A stretch of DNA of 44,075 bases from Planctomycetes bacterium GWF2_41_51 (GTDB lineage Bacteria; Planctomycetota; Phycisphaerae; Sedimentisphaerales; UBA12454). The stretch is taken from contig MHXZ01000105.1 of NCBI GenBank assembly GCA_001825665.1, positions 1 to 44,075 on the forward strand. Reading direction: 5' to 3'. The notes below the pieces were generated by a model. It was not told the origin of the DNA. It did no database searches and was given only the letters and a program-made list of their open reading frames with translations. This document shows positions 8,394 through 17,746 of the stretch, in pieces (within the stretch, counting starts at the first letter, position 1; the number at the start of each line of letters is the position of its first letter). The translations under genes and the position numbers were made by a program.

Positions 8394-9701
8394 ATGAATA
8401 AAATACAAAAAAAATTAATAAACCGTCGTGATGCAATCAAATTAGGTATTGCCGGAACAACGGGACTGATTTTTACAAGCCCGCTGAAACTACTGGCACA
8501 GGAAGCACCTGCCAAAGCTAAAGCGAAAGCAGTTATACAGATTTGGCTTTGGGGCGGAGCTTCTCATCTGGATACATTCGACCCCAAACCGAACGCAGGT
8601 TACGATTATTGCGGGCCTTTTAACAAGGCGATTTCAACTAATGTGGACGGAATACAAATCAATCCGTTACTGCCGCTATTGGCAAAGCAGGCTGACAAAT
8701 ATTCGATTATCCGCAGTATGACTCACGGAAATAATTCGCACGAAACAGCGGCATATATGGTGCAGACCGGCCATGCACCGGACAGGCTTGTTTATCCCAG
8801 TGCCGGCGCAGTGGTCTCGATGTTCAAGGGATACGATAACGGATATAAAGGACTCGTTCCGCCGTACATTGTTATGACAGAACTTCAGGGTCGTTTTTCT
8901 GAATCAGGTTTTCTTGGTTCAAAATATAAACCATTCGCAACCGGCGGCGACCCGGCCAAGACGCCTTTTGCAGTAGAAGGAATAATAGCGGAAGGTATTT
9001 CCGACAAGAGGCAGCTGGGCCGAAGAGAACTTCTTCATTCGCTTGATTCGCTCGGCAAAGCGATGCCGGAAAATCCGCTGTTTAAAGAATACGGCCAAAG
9101 CGAGGAAAATGCTTATAATATGATTTTTGGAGATGCGAGAAAACTTTTCGATTTATCTTCTGAAAAAGATGAGACAAGGGAAAGTTATGGACGAAACACT
9201 TTCGGGCAATCGTGTCTTATGGCTCGTAAGCTGGTGGAAGCGGGCGTGCCTTATGTTACCATCAATTACAAAGGCTGGGACACACATAAACAACATTTTG
9301 AAACGATGAATCGGAAACTGCCTGAATTCGATAAAGGGCTTTCTTCGCTTTTGAATGACCTTAATGAGCGTGGACTGCTTGATAGCACAATCATCTGGTG
9401 CAGCGGCGAATTCGGACGCACTCCAAAAATTCAATGGGAGGCGCCATGGAACGGCGGACGCGGACATTACGGCAATTGCTTCTGTTCACTGGTCGCAGGC
9501 GGAGGATTCAGGGGCGGTAAAGTCGTGGGTGAATCCGATGGAACCGGAGCGGAAGCGGTTAAATGCCCAATATATCCGAAAGACCTGATTGCCAGTATGT
9601 ATGAACTGCTTGGCATCGACCCGGAAGGTCAATTGCCGAACCCAATGGGATTGAAAACACAGGTAATGCCCGAATCGAAACGGCTTAAAGAAATTATGTA
9701 A
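8394..9701 (+). CDS. DUF1501 (alkaline-phosphatase-fold) protein, Tat-exported
   Basis: A 435-residue protein with a twin-arginine leader ('INRRDAIKLG', residues 10-19, then a hydrophobic stretch). DUF1501 features follow: 'WLWGGASHLDTFDPKP', 'GNNSHETAAYMVQTGH', 'NYKGWDTHKQHFETMNRKLPEFDKGLSSLL', and 'WCSGEFGRTPKI...GRGHYG'. These conserved Asp, His and Gly-rich blocks fit a sulfatase/phosphatase-like metal-binding fold. DUF1501 genes nearly always pair with PSD1 genes in Planctomycetota, and here the two are separated by 2 bases. The substrate is unknown. Expected location is the periplasm or cell surface. Confidence 0.9.
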   Translation: MNKIQKKLINRRDAIKLGIAGTTGLIFTSPLKLLAQEAPAKAKAKAVIQIWLWGGASHLDTFDPKPNAGYDYCGPFNKAISTNVDGIQINPLLPLLAKQADKYSIIRSMTHGNNSHETAAYMVQTGHAPDRLVYPSAGAVVSMFKGYDNGYKGLVPPYIVMTELQGRFSESGFLGSKYKPFATGGDPAKTPFAVEGIIAEGISDKRQLGRRELLHSLDSLGKAMPENPLFKEYGQSEENAYNMIFGDARKLFDLSSEKDETRESYGRNTFGQSCLMARKLVEAGVPYVTINYKGWDTHKQHFETMNRKLPEFDKGLSSLLNDLNERGLLDSTIIWCSGEFGRTPKIQWEAPWNGGRGHYGNCFCSLVAGGGFRGGKVVGESDGTGAEAVKCPIYPKDLIASMYELLGIDPEGQLPNPMGLKTQVMPESKRLKEIM

Positions 9702-9716
9702 ATTACAGGAAGTTAA

Positions 9717-12077
9717 ATGTTATATATTAGACTGTCATTTTTTATTTTATGTTTTTGCGTTACGGCCGGATGGAGCCAGACGAATACGAATCAGCCGCAT
9801 ATCGGTTATTTGTATCCTGCGGGCGGACAGACAGGCACTACTATTCAAATTACGGCAGGCGGACAGTTTCTGAGAGGTGCAAATAAAGTTTATGTCTCCG
9901 GCAATGGCGTGCATGCTTCGGTCATTAAATATATAAGACCCAACACTAATTTTAATAAAGAAGAGCGTGATGAAATTGAAATGCGATTGTCTGAGGTATG
10001 GAACAAACGCATAGCGGAATTGAATATAGATGCGATTCCATTATTCAGGAATAATCGCAGCAAAAGAAACTTAAATAAAACAGCAGCAGACCCGAATAAT
10101 CAACAAGTTAAAGTGCCTGACCATCCGCTGCTGTATGACCTGGAAAATAAAAACATCAGGGAATTAATAAATATCAGGGAAGCTCTTTTCTTCCCGAGAG
10201 AAAAACGGCAGCAAAACCGCCAACTGGCCGAAACGGTGCTTATTAAAATAACCATCGACGCAAACGCCGCGGCAGGTAATCGTGAACTTCGAATCGAAAC
10301 GGGTCAGGGATTGACAAATCCAGTTGTTTTTCAGGTTGGCGAATTGCCGGAAGTATGCAATCTTGAAACCGGCAATCAAAAAATGTTAGCGAGATTTCCG
10401 GTTCTTGCGGAACTTTTAAAGGAAAAACCGCTAAATCTGCCAGTGCTGATTAACGGGCAAATAATGCCGGGAGATGCGGACAGTTTTCACTTTCGTGCAC
10501 AAGCCGGTCAAAAACTTGTAATTCAGACATACGCGCGAAGTTTAAATCCTTATCTTGCCGATGCGGTTCCGGGGTGGTTTCAGGCGATTACGACGCTCTA
10601 TGACGCAAACGGCAAAGAAATCGCATTTGATGATGATTACCGTTTCAATCCCGACCCTGTGATGTTTTATAAAATCCTGAAAAATGGGGAATATGAATTG
10701 CAAATCCGTGATTCAATTTATCGAGGGCGCGAAGATTTTGTCTATCGCATCGCAATTGGCGAACTGCCATTTGTTACACAAATGTTTCCTTTGGGCGGTT
10801 CTGAGGGGGTAAAAACAATTGCTGCCATTGACGGCTGGAATCTGGCTAAAACCCGATTAAGGCTCGATACTTCAAAAGGAAATGAAAGTGTAAGGCAGAC
10901 TTTTTGTCAAAAAAATACAATCCCCTACGCCGTTGATACTTTGCCTGAATGTAATGAATTTGAAACAAACAACACATTTAATAATTCACAGAAGATTGAT
11001 TTGCCGGTGATAATAAATGGCCGCATAGGGAAAAGCGGCGATATAGATATGTTTGGTTTTAAAGGTTTTGCGGGGCAAAAAATTGCTGCTGAAGTTTTTG
11101 CACGGCAGTTAAATTCGCCTCTCGATTCACTACTGCGATTGACTGACGAATCGGGAAAAATAATCGAATGGAACGATGATTTTTGTGCGATTGAAGAAAA
11201 TTATCTATATAAAGACCCGACCGGACTACTGACTCATCACGCCGATTCATACATGCAGGCAGAACTGCCCAGCGATGGAAATTTTTGCATTCAACTCAGC
11301 GATTCTCAGAACCATGGAGGTAAGCCGTATGGCTATCGTCTTCGCATATCCGCACCGCAGCCGGATTTCTCGCTTCGTATGACGCCATCCAGCCTTAATA
11401 TACGGCCCGGCAGCAGTGCTGCAATTTGTGTTTATGTTTTGCGAAAAGATGGATACGACGGTGAAATTACAATTACGCTGAAAGATGCTCCGGCAGGTTT
11501 TGAGATTAACGGCGGTGTCATTCCCGCAGGCAGAAGCAGCATTCGAATAACCCTGACAGCACCGCGCAGCGCATTAACAAAGCCTGTCAGTTTGCAATTG
11601 GCAGGCAGTGCTAAAATCGGCGATAAAATAATCACCCGTCCCATTGTGCCCTGTGAAGACATGATGCAGGCATTTTTGTATCGTCATCTTGTTCCATCAC
11701 AGCAGCTTTTAGCAGCATCGATAAATGCGAAATGGCCCGTACCGCCGATTGAACGGAACAGCAGCTTTCCTGTAAAAATGCTGCCTGACGGCGAAACGCA
11801 GATAACTTATAAAATACAAAACCGTCCAATATATAAGCAATTGAAGTTCGAGTTGAACCAACCGCCTGAAGGATTGACATTACAGGATGTTAATATTTCG
11901 CCCGAAGGTTTGGTTCTAAAACTTAAAGCAGATAAAAAAATGAAAAGCGGTTTTAAAGATAATCTTATCATTGAGGTGTCAACGGAAATTACGCCGCGTA
12001 ATAATCGTAAGTCAAAAAATCAGAAACAAATTGTATCGATGGGAGTTCTTCCCGCAGTTCCAATTGTAATTGAGTGA
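9717..12077 (+). CDS. Secreted protein with two PPC-type domains
   Basis: A 786-residue protein with a signal peptide (about 1-20). An IPT/TIG-like start ('GYLYPAGGQTGTTIQITAGGQFL') is followed by two bacterial pre-peptidase C-terminal (PPC)-like beta-sandwiches, each with the pattern 'GDADSFHFRAQAGQKLVIQTYAR' or 'GDIDMFGFKGFAGQKIAAEVFAR' and a following 'DDDY' or 'NDDF' acidic turn. The C-terminal part is another Ig-like beta region. No protease domain is present. This is the third member of the planctomycete PSD1-DUF1501-PPC trio, probably an adhesive or scaffold component at the cell surface. It starts 15 bases after DUF1501 with a CAGGA ribosome site. Confidence 0.8.
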   Translation: MLYIRLSFFILCFCVTAGWSQTNTNQPHIGYLYPAGGQTGTTIQITAGGQFLRGANKVYVSGNGVHASVIKYIRPNTNFNKEERDEIEMRLSEVWNKRIAELNIDAIPLFRNNRSKRNLNKTAADPNNQQVKVPDHPLLYDLENKNIRELINIREALFFPREKRQQNRQLAETVLIKITIDANAAAGNRELRIETGQGLTNPVVFQVGELPEVCNLETGNQKMLARFPVLAELLKEKPLNLPVLINGQIMPGDADSFHFRAQAGQKLVIQTYARSLNPYLADAVPGWFQAITTLYDANGKEIAFDDDYRFNPDPVMFYKILKNGEYELQIRDSIYRGREDFVYRIAIGELPFVTQMFPLGGSEGVKTIAAIDGWNLAKTRLRLDTSKGNESVRQTFCQKNTIPYAVDTLPECNEFETNNTFNNSQKIDLPVIINGRIGKSGDIDMFGFKGFAGQKIAAEVFARQLNSPLDSLLRLTDESGKIIEWNDDFCAIEENYLYKDPTGLLTHHADSYMQAELPSDGNFCIQLSDSQNHGGKPYGYRLRISAPQPDFSLRMTPSSLNIRPGSSAAICVYVLRKDGYDGEITITLKDAPAGFEINGGVIPAGRSSIRITLTAPRSALTKPVSLQLAGSAKIGDKIITRPIVPCEDMMQAFLYRHLVPSQQLLAASINAKWPVPPIERNSSFPVKMLPDGETQITYKIQNRPIYKQLKFELNQPPEGLTLQDVNISPEGLVLKLKADKKMKSGFKDNLIIEVSTEITPRNNRKSKNQKQIVSMGVLPAVPIVIE

Positions 12078-12086
12078 AAGTAAAAT

Positions 12087-13166
12087 ATGAAAACATTGTT
12101 TGAAACTCTTGATATTCATTTCTCGGAAAGAAAAAATTTTACAGAATGCTGGATTAACTGCTCTGAAAACTGTACACAGACAATTTCTGTGCTCCAAAAT
12201 GTTCTGGATTACCTTAACGCTCATGTTTTCCATGTCGTATCAATGCGTTTGTTCGCAAATCACGCTGTTATCTCGCAGGCTTGTGCTTTTCTTGAAACCA
12301 AGGCTGACGAAATTAACTGTAAACCGATTTTAATTTTGCAGGACGATTCAATAGAGACTTTTAGTCTTCAGGTGCACGCGTTATCCGGCAAAAAATTGAA
12401 AGCACTTTACTTTGAAGATGAATATGCGGGCTGTGAGTTTGACGATGATTATGCGAATTATTATATGCTCAGGATTCTGCCGGACAATAAGTCGATTAGT
12501 AAATTCGAGCAAACAAAGAACATCTTTGAAAAATCTCATAATATTCTTAAAAGCCGGGGCTGCAATTTTTCAGACACAATACGAACATGGCTCTTTGCCG
12601 ATGATATTCTTTCGTGGTACGGAGATTTGAACAAGGCGAGAAATATATTTTTCGAACATCACGATATTTACAACAAACTTGTGCCGGCAAGTACAGGAAT
12701 CGGGGTTAGAAATCATTATGATACGGCACTAGCTGTTCAGTTATTGGCAGTTAAGCCTAAAAACAATAATGTAATTGCGCAAATTGTGAATTCTCCGCTT
12801 CAGTGCCCTGCTTTGAATTACAAAAGTTCTTTCAGCCGGGCAATAAAAATTAATGTGCCGGACCACAGAAGACTTTATGTTTCCGGAACGGCAAGCATCG
12901 ATATGAACGGCAAAACAATTTATTTAAATGACACAAAGGCACAACTTGAATTTACGATGCAGGTTGTGAAAGCAATCATGGACGAAGCCGGGATGGACTG
13001 GTCGAATGCCGTAAGTTCGATGGCGTATTTTAAGTATAAAGAAGATTTCGGATTATTTGACGATTATTGCAACCGGCAAAATATCAAACTGCCGCATATT
13101 AAGGTTCAGGCCGATGTTTGCAGAGACGACCTTTTGTTTGAATTGGAACTTGACGCGATAAGTTGA
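12087..13166 (+). CDS. Rid-family / chorismatase-fold protein
   Basis: A 359-residue cytoplasmic protein with no signal peptide. The middle block 'RTWLFADDILSWYGDLNKARNIFFEHHDIYNKLVPASTGIG' (about 190-230) and the C-terminal 'YVSGTASIDMNGKTIYLNDTKAQLEFTMQVVKAIMDEAGMDWSNAV' resemble FkbO/Hyg5-type chorismatases and the related YjgF/YER057c (Rid) fold. Rid proteins typically deaminate reactive enamines or imines; chorismatases hydrolyse chorismate. Which applies is not clear from sequence. It follows the PPC gene by 9 bases, so it is probably the last gene of that operon. A cytoplasmic enzyme-like protein ending a surface-protein operon is odd. Confidence 0.7.
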   Translation: MKTLFETLDIHFSERKNFTECWINCSENCTQTISVLQNVLDYLNAHVFHVVSMRLFANHAVISQACAFLETKADEINCKPILILQDDSIETFSLQVHALSGKKLKALYFEDEYAGCEFDDDYANYYMLRILPDNKSISKFEQTKNIFEKSHNILKSRGCNFSDTIRTWLFADDILSWYGDLNKARNIFFEHHDIYNKLVPASTGIGVRNHYDTALAVQLLAVKPKNNNVIAQIVNSPLQCPALNYKSSFSRAIKINVPDHRRLYVSGTASIDMNGKTIYLNDTKAQLEFTMQVVKAIMDEAGMDWSNAVSSMAYFKYKEDFGLFDDYCNRQNIKLPHIKVQADVCRDDLLFELELDAIS

Positions 13167-13238
13167 AGTTGAATAAAAATTAATGGACGAAACTTGCGAC
13201 CTCTTGCCTGCCATGGTTACATTTTAGTTACTTGCCGG

Positions 13239-14303
13239 CTATCTGGAATATTTTTCCCATATTCTTCTTGCTTCTTCAATGGAATCAACAGCGACATTTA
13301 CCGCGAGACCCTGATGCGGCAATTTGCTGAATATCCAGTCCAAATCCTTATCCGATATCTGTCCCCAAATAATTAAAGGCTTCTTTTTCAAAATTTCTGT
13401 ATGCACAGAATACAATTTTTCGGCATCCGGGCCGCCCTGGTCAATATGAAGTTCGAGGCAGGTCATTGGAGCATCAAGCATCTGCTTATACGGATAAAAA
13501 CCTGTGGGGTGCATGTGCATAAAACAGCCGCCGAAAGATTCCGCTATTCTAATATCACAAGGCAAAATAAACTGCTCATAAATATCCGGACTTAATAATG
13601 CCGCCGCATCTTCCTGATGCCAGACAGAACCGGCTGGTGCCCACATGTGGTAATAAAAGGAGCCAACACCATCGTGAAATAACGGTATCTCGCTGAGAAT
13701 GGCTTTTGCAAACTTAATCCAGAAATCAGTAAGTTTGTTACATATTTGTTTCATTAACTCTGGAGTTTCAAAGAAATTGTATATAAAGGCTTCATTGCCA
13801 TATAACGCAGCAAGCAAGTCCGCGATTCCCCTCAAGCGAGGTGTTGCAATGGGGTATCTGCCTTTGGAATGTTCGGCAATTAATTTTGTGAATTCGACTG
13901 ACTTTTTAACCCATTCATTATTAGGCTCAAAATCCGGAACATATTGCTGTTGTTTAAATGTCTGGTGAATATGTGCATGCAAAGATAAAGTTTTGCTGCA
14001 TTTGTAAATTTCACACCCTAACGCGGCCTCAAGCCATGGTATGCCCCAAAATGCAGAGGCTGACCATATAAAATCCCCACCCGCCTTTTCGTGAACTTCA
14101 AAAAGTCTGTCATAGTCAGCTAAATAATCTTCGCATACAAAATCTTCGGCATTTAACGGCCGATTATCAGGAAGTTTTTGTGAAGCGAAATATCTTGCAA
14201 CCGGATACTCGGATTCCATAAAAAAGCCGAGTAATGGTCGTTCATTTTCATGCTTATAAAACTTTTTAAAATTTTCAACTCGCTGCCGAACACTTTTAAA
14301 CAT
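13239..14303 (-). CDS. UroD-superfamily protein, divergent (no HxC motif)
   Basis: A 354-residue TIM-barrel protein of the uroporphyrinogen decarboxylase / MtaA-CmuA superfamily, recognised by 'PRLRGIADLLAALYGNEAFIYNFFETPELMKQICNKLTDFWIKF' and 'LLSPDIYEQFILPCDIRIAESFGGCFMHMHPTGFYPYKQML'. At the position where methylcobamide methyltransferases carry H-x-C it has 'FMHMHPTG', so the usual cysteine metal ligand is absent. It cannot be assigned as HemE, because the conserved N-terminal substrate residues of HemE are missing. It is the last gene of the minus-strand operon, 20 bases after the large glycosidase gene. Function unknown; probably a sugar- or methyl-group-related role, by context only. 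Confidence 0.8.
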   Translation of the reverse strand: MFKSVRQRVENFKKFYKHENERPLLGFFMESEYPVARYFASQKLPDNRPLNAEDFVCEDYLADYDRLFEVHEKAGGDFIWSASAFWGIPWLEAALGCEIYKCSKTLSLHAHIHQTFKQQQYVPDFEPNNEWVKKSVEFTKLIAEHSKGRYPIATPRLRGIADLLAALYGNEAFIYNFFETPELMKQICNKLTDFWIKFAKAILSEIPLFHDGVGSFYYHMWAPAGSVWHQEDAAALLSPDIYEQFILPCDIRIAESFGGCFMHMHPTGFYPYKQMLDAPMTCLELHIDQGGPDAEKLYSVHTEILKKKPLIIWGQISDKDLDWIFSKLPHQGLAVNVAVDSIEEARRIWEKYSR

Positions 14304-14323
14304 ACACTAAACCTAAATCAAAG

Positions 14324-17300
14324 CTATTTAACCCAATTTTCAGCAATCTCAGCAAAATCCTGAAAATTAATATATCCATCGCCATTAAGGTCAGCGGTCA
14401 GGTTACTTGCCGAACATGCCTGATCCAGCGGATTATTGCATTGCAGCCACTCATCGGCAAAAACCCGAATGTCCGAAAAATCTACGGTATCATCAAAATT
14501 TAAATCACCCACAGGTTTAACATTTACTTTAAGAATCGACCAGACAGGAGTTTTCGGCAGAACAACTTTTATTGACTGTGCGTTATCTACAAACGGCAGA
14601 ATAGTTTCCGGAGTTTCCGGTCCGAGCCAGCTTACTGAAAAGACTTTCATATTATCAAAAATTTTCTTGTGCAGCTCTATCTCAAATCCTGTGGTATTGA
14701 CAGCATCCGTTGAAGAAGAATAGCTTCTGTTGACAATATGAATTATGCGGTCAGAAGAAGCTTGGGAATTATTTATTCTCGGCAAAACCCATACTGCCGG
14801 ATAACCAGTCCCCAGCGTACCAACCCAGTCATCGGTCAAAGATAATGCGGCAGCGGAATTAACAACTGCTGCTTTCGTAGACAACTCATCGATAATATTT
14901 CGATTTGCAGCCGGCCAAGAATTATAATTACTTGCAAGCACAAACTGGTCATATTTTGCAACAACTTCATTTACATCGAATCTGCTGTATGGATAGCGGT
15001 CGCCAAGCATTATTACATCAAATGGTATATTCAGCGAAAAGAGTTCCGCAGCTTTTGCGTTCAATTCTGTTATCTCATTGTCGCAGTTCCAGACAAGACC
15101 AACCTGGCTTTTAGGCTCATAGTTGTCAAAACATACCGCATTATCTCTTACAAAATGGAAGAACGCTCCATAAATATCAGCAGAACCATAATAGCGATCT
15201 TCACCTCCAGACCATATATTCCATGGTGTCTGCATAACCTGACCGTTTGCATACATAGCGGCTATCAGGCATTTCATATAATTGGGTTTATTGTTATTTT
15301 TTGTAAATAAAGTAACATTAAAATTATTGACACCATATAAAGGTTTGCCATAAGATTCAGCCACTTTACTGCAAACCGCATCCTGTTCATCTAAAGTGCC
15401 GAGAACCTTTGCGCGGGGAAGTTCCAAATTATAAAAATCCAAAACCGGCATCAAAACACGATTGTACCATCTTAATCCTGCAAGATTACCGGATATCTTT
15501 GCCGGTCTTGCGGCTGAGGCACAGGTATTTCGTAAATTTGTAAAAAACTCAGCGATATTATCTTCGAGATAAAACTCAAATTCTTTTGTCAGCGATATAG
15601 TATCATACATGCTATCATAAGCAGAGTTGCTTGTTATGCCGTAATTGACCTGGAGCCAATTTTTATAGTTAAACGCTGAAATGTCTGAAATATTATAGAG
15701 GCTTAGCAACTGCTCATTAGTATATTTGTTATCAAGATATTGCCGAAAACCTTCGATTGTTGAAGAATCAAAACCGACTGGATAACCCAAATATGCGGCG
15801 TGCCTGTCACCAAGCGGCGTGTCGTATTGAACAGTGAAAGGTTTAAGAGGCAGGAGAAAATCATTTAATCGTCCAAGGGTATCATCTTCAAAGGCCTGTG
15901 ATGAAACAGAAGGATATATGTGGCCGAAAGTATCCTGCTTTTCCACAAGATTTCCTTCTATATCTCTTGTTCGACTCGGCATCGAGGAATCATTCGTATA
16001 ATATTTGCCATTTGTATAATCGGTATCGCCGTAATAAGCCGTTGCTTCAAAATTGTGCGTTTGTGAGGCTATTACTCCCAGCGTCTCGAAAGCCCCAATA
16101 ACTCCTTCATGCGTATCATAATTCCATACAATTCTGTTAGCTGCATATCCGGCAGTTGGGATTGCGGATGAAGTTCTCATTATCGCGACATCGGATTTTT
16201 TAAAATTATTATCCGCCGATATATTGTTTATCGCCGTTTCGTGATCATTTTTGAAATTTTGAATTTCGCTCTGTGTCAGGCTGCCTGCTCCATCATCCTT
16301 GCAGGCAAAAACTTTGAAACTATCGAGGAAGCCGTCAAAAGGATAAATTGTTCCGCGATTGCCTATGGTTATTGTTCCCAAATCTCCCAGCACCTGTGCC
16401 ATGGCTGTGGTGGTTGCGCTATCGAGATAAACAGCATCGCTGCCGTCATTTGTTCCATAATAAAATTTTATCCTGTTCGAAGAGGCTGTTCCATCGAAAG
16501 TTACAGCAAAAAATTTCCATTGTGAACAGGAATAATTTGCAGAAGCACTTGAAGTATAATTGTACGGCCCTATCATCAATGTCAATCGGTTCGCCTGATT
16601 GAAATATAACTCAAACCCCCGCACACTGCCGTCAATGTATGAAAAAATTCTGGCGTTGTTTGAAGGAGTCAAGGGCGACTTAATCCAACCCATCACAGTA
16701 AAACTTTTAGCCATATAAAGTTCATTCACAATTCCGCAAGTTTCACCGAATGAAAAATACGGTCCCCTGCCGCCGCTTCCCATCGCGGTCGCCATGGTCA
16801 TATCAAGGCATTTACCGCCATCAACACCGAGATCAGGAAATCCCTGTAATGAACCATTATAATCACGGAGAAAGCCTATATCGATATTTCGGCCTTCACT
16901 AATCACATTGCCTTGGAATTTTGTATCTAAAACACACAATCGCTTTTTATCGAGACTATTGCTGTTTTTCCAAATAGCGATTTCTTCTGAAGTCAACGCA
17001 CCTGAGCTTCCAAATTTACTTCCGAAGAATCTATTCGTATCCAAATAACCATCGAAAGCATCCGCTCCGGCAGTATTAACATTTCCAATATAAAAATATG
17101 CGCTATCCATAAAAATAGTACCGGCTGCGCAACTATGAGAGCTGTCAAGAAATATCTCTGTAGTGCCGTCATTGACACCGTAATAAAATTTTATATTGTC
17201 AGTCGATTTAGTGCCATCATAGCTGACAGCAAAAAATTTCCAGTCTGAGGCATCATAGTTCGCATTTGTACTCGAATAAAAATGTTCGGCTGAAATATCC

Positions 17301-17746
17301 GGACTGTCAACGGTAAGCCGCAGCCTGTCGGCCGGATAACATCTAAGATAAAACCCTGAATCAGCACTTGCATAAGCTGATAATCCCGCATAATTATTCG
17401 GTGCGGAAGCAGATTTCATCCAGCCCATTATTGTAAAGCTTCTTAAGTTAGTCATGTCTGATGACAGTTTGGAAGAGTTTGATAGTCTGACCATTCCGCC
17501 GGTGCCGCCCATGGAACTTGCCGATGTGTTATCGAGACATTTTGAATTGCCGATTCCGCCGGAGGAATATGCAGGCTGCATTCCGGAAACATTATAAATC
17601 TCTGCAACCCCGCCGCTCAAACCATAGTTGACAACATTATCTTCAAACAGGAATTCCGCAAGCGGTTCCGTCGCAGAAGACGTGCCGCAGAGACTAACTA
17701 AAGCGACAAATAAGATTATCGAATAAAGCTTTATCATACGTTTCAT
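14324..17746 (-). CDS. Large secreted LamG-LamG-glycosidase-like-dockerin protein
   Basis: A 1140-residue secreted protein. It has a signal peptide (about 1-25), then two LamG/concanavalin-type domains (roughly 70-265 and 310-510), each with 'SFTIMGWMKS' or 'SFTVMGWIKS' and 'DWKFFAVSYDGT'-type blocks. A region of about 550 residues resembling a TIM-barrel glycosidase with a GH42-like following domain comes next ('HIYPSVSSQAFEDDTLGRLNDF', 'GQVMQTPWNIWSGGEDRYYGSADIYGAFFHFVRDN'). It ends in a dockerin-like pair of calcium loops ('DLNFDDTVDFSDI' and 'DLNGDGYINFQDFAEIAENW'). No known GH family was recognised with certainty. Its ATG overlaps the TGA of the upstream UroD-like gene (ATGA), implying translational coupling. 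Confidence 0.75.
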   Translation of the reverse strand: MKRMIKLYSIILFVALVSLCGTSSATEPLAEFLFEDNVVNYGLSGGVAEIYNVSGMQPAYSSGGIGNSKCLDNTSASSMGGTGGMVRLSNSSKLSSDMTNLRSFTIMGWMKSASAPNNYAGLSAYASADSGFYLRCYPADRLRLTVDSPDISAEHFYSSTNANYDASDWKFFAVSYDGTKSTDNIKFYYGVNDGTTEIFLDSSHSCAAGTIFMDSAYFYIGNVNTAGADAFDGYLDTNRFFGSKFGSSGALTSEEIAIWKNSNSLDKKRLCVLDTKFQGNVISEGRNIDIGFLRDYNGSLQGFPDLGVDGGKCLDMTMATAMGSGGRGPYFSFGETCGIVNELYMAKSFTVMGWIKSPLTPSNNARIFSYIDGSVRGFELYFNQANRLTLMIGPYNYTSSASANYSCSQWKFFAVTFDGTASSNRIKFYYGTNDGSDAVYLDSATTTAMAQVLGDLGTITIGNRGTIYPFDGFLDSFKVFACKDDGAGSLTQSEIQNFKNDHETAINNISADNNFKKSDVAIMRTSSAIPTAGYAANRIVWNYDTHEGVIGAFETLGVIASQTHNFEATAYYGDTDYTNGKYYTNDSSMPSRTRDIEGNLVEKQDTFGHIYPSVSSQAFEDDTLGRLNDFLLPLKPFTVQYDTPLGDRHAAYLGYPVGFDSSTIEGFRQYLDNKYTNEQLLSLYNISDISAFNYKNWLQVNYGITSNSAYDSMYDTISLTKEFEFYLEDNIAEFFTNLRNTCASAARPAKISGNLAGLRWYNRVLMPVLDFYNLELPRAKVLGTLDEQDAVCSKVAESYGKPLYGVNNFNVTLFTKNNNKPNYMKCLIAAMYANGQVMQTPWNIWSGGEDRYYGSADIYGAFFHFVRDNAVCFDNYEPKSQVGLVWNCDNEITELNAKAAELFSLNIPFDVIMLGDRYPYSRFDVNEVVAKYDQFVLASNYNSWPAANRNIIDELSTKAAVVNSAAALSLTDDWVGTLGTGYPAVWVLPRINNSQASSDRIIHIVNRSYSSSTDAVNTTGFEIELHKKIFDNMKVFSVSWLGPETPETILPFVDNAQSIKVVLPKTPVWSILKVNVKPVGDLNFDDTVDFSDIRVFADEWLQCNNPLDQACSASNLTADLNGDGYINFQDFAEIAENWVK

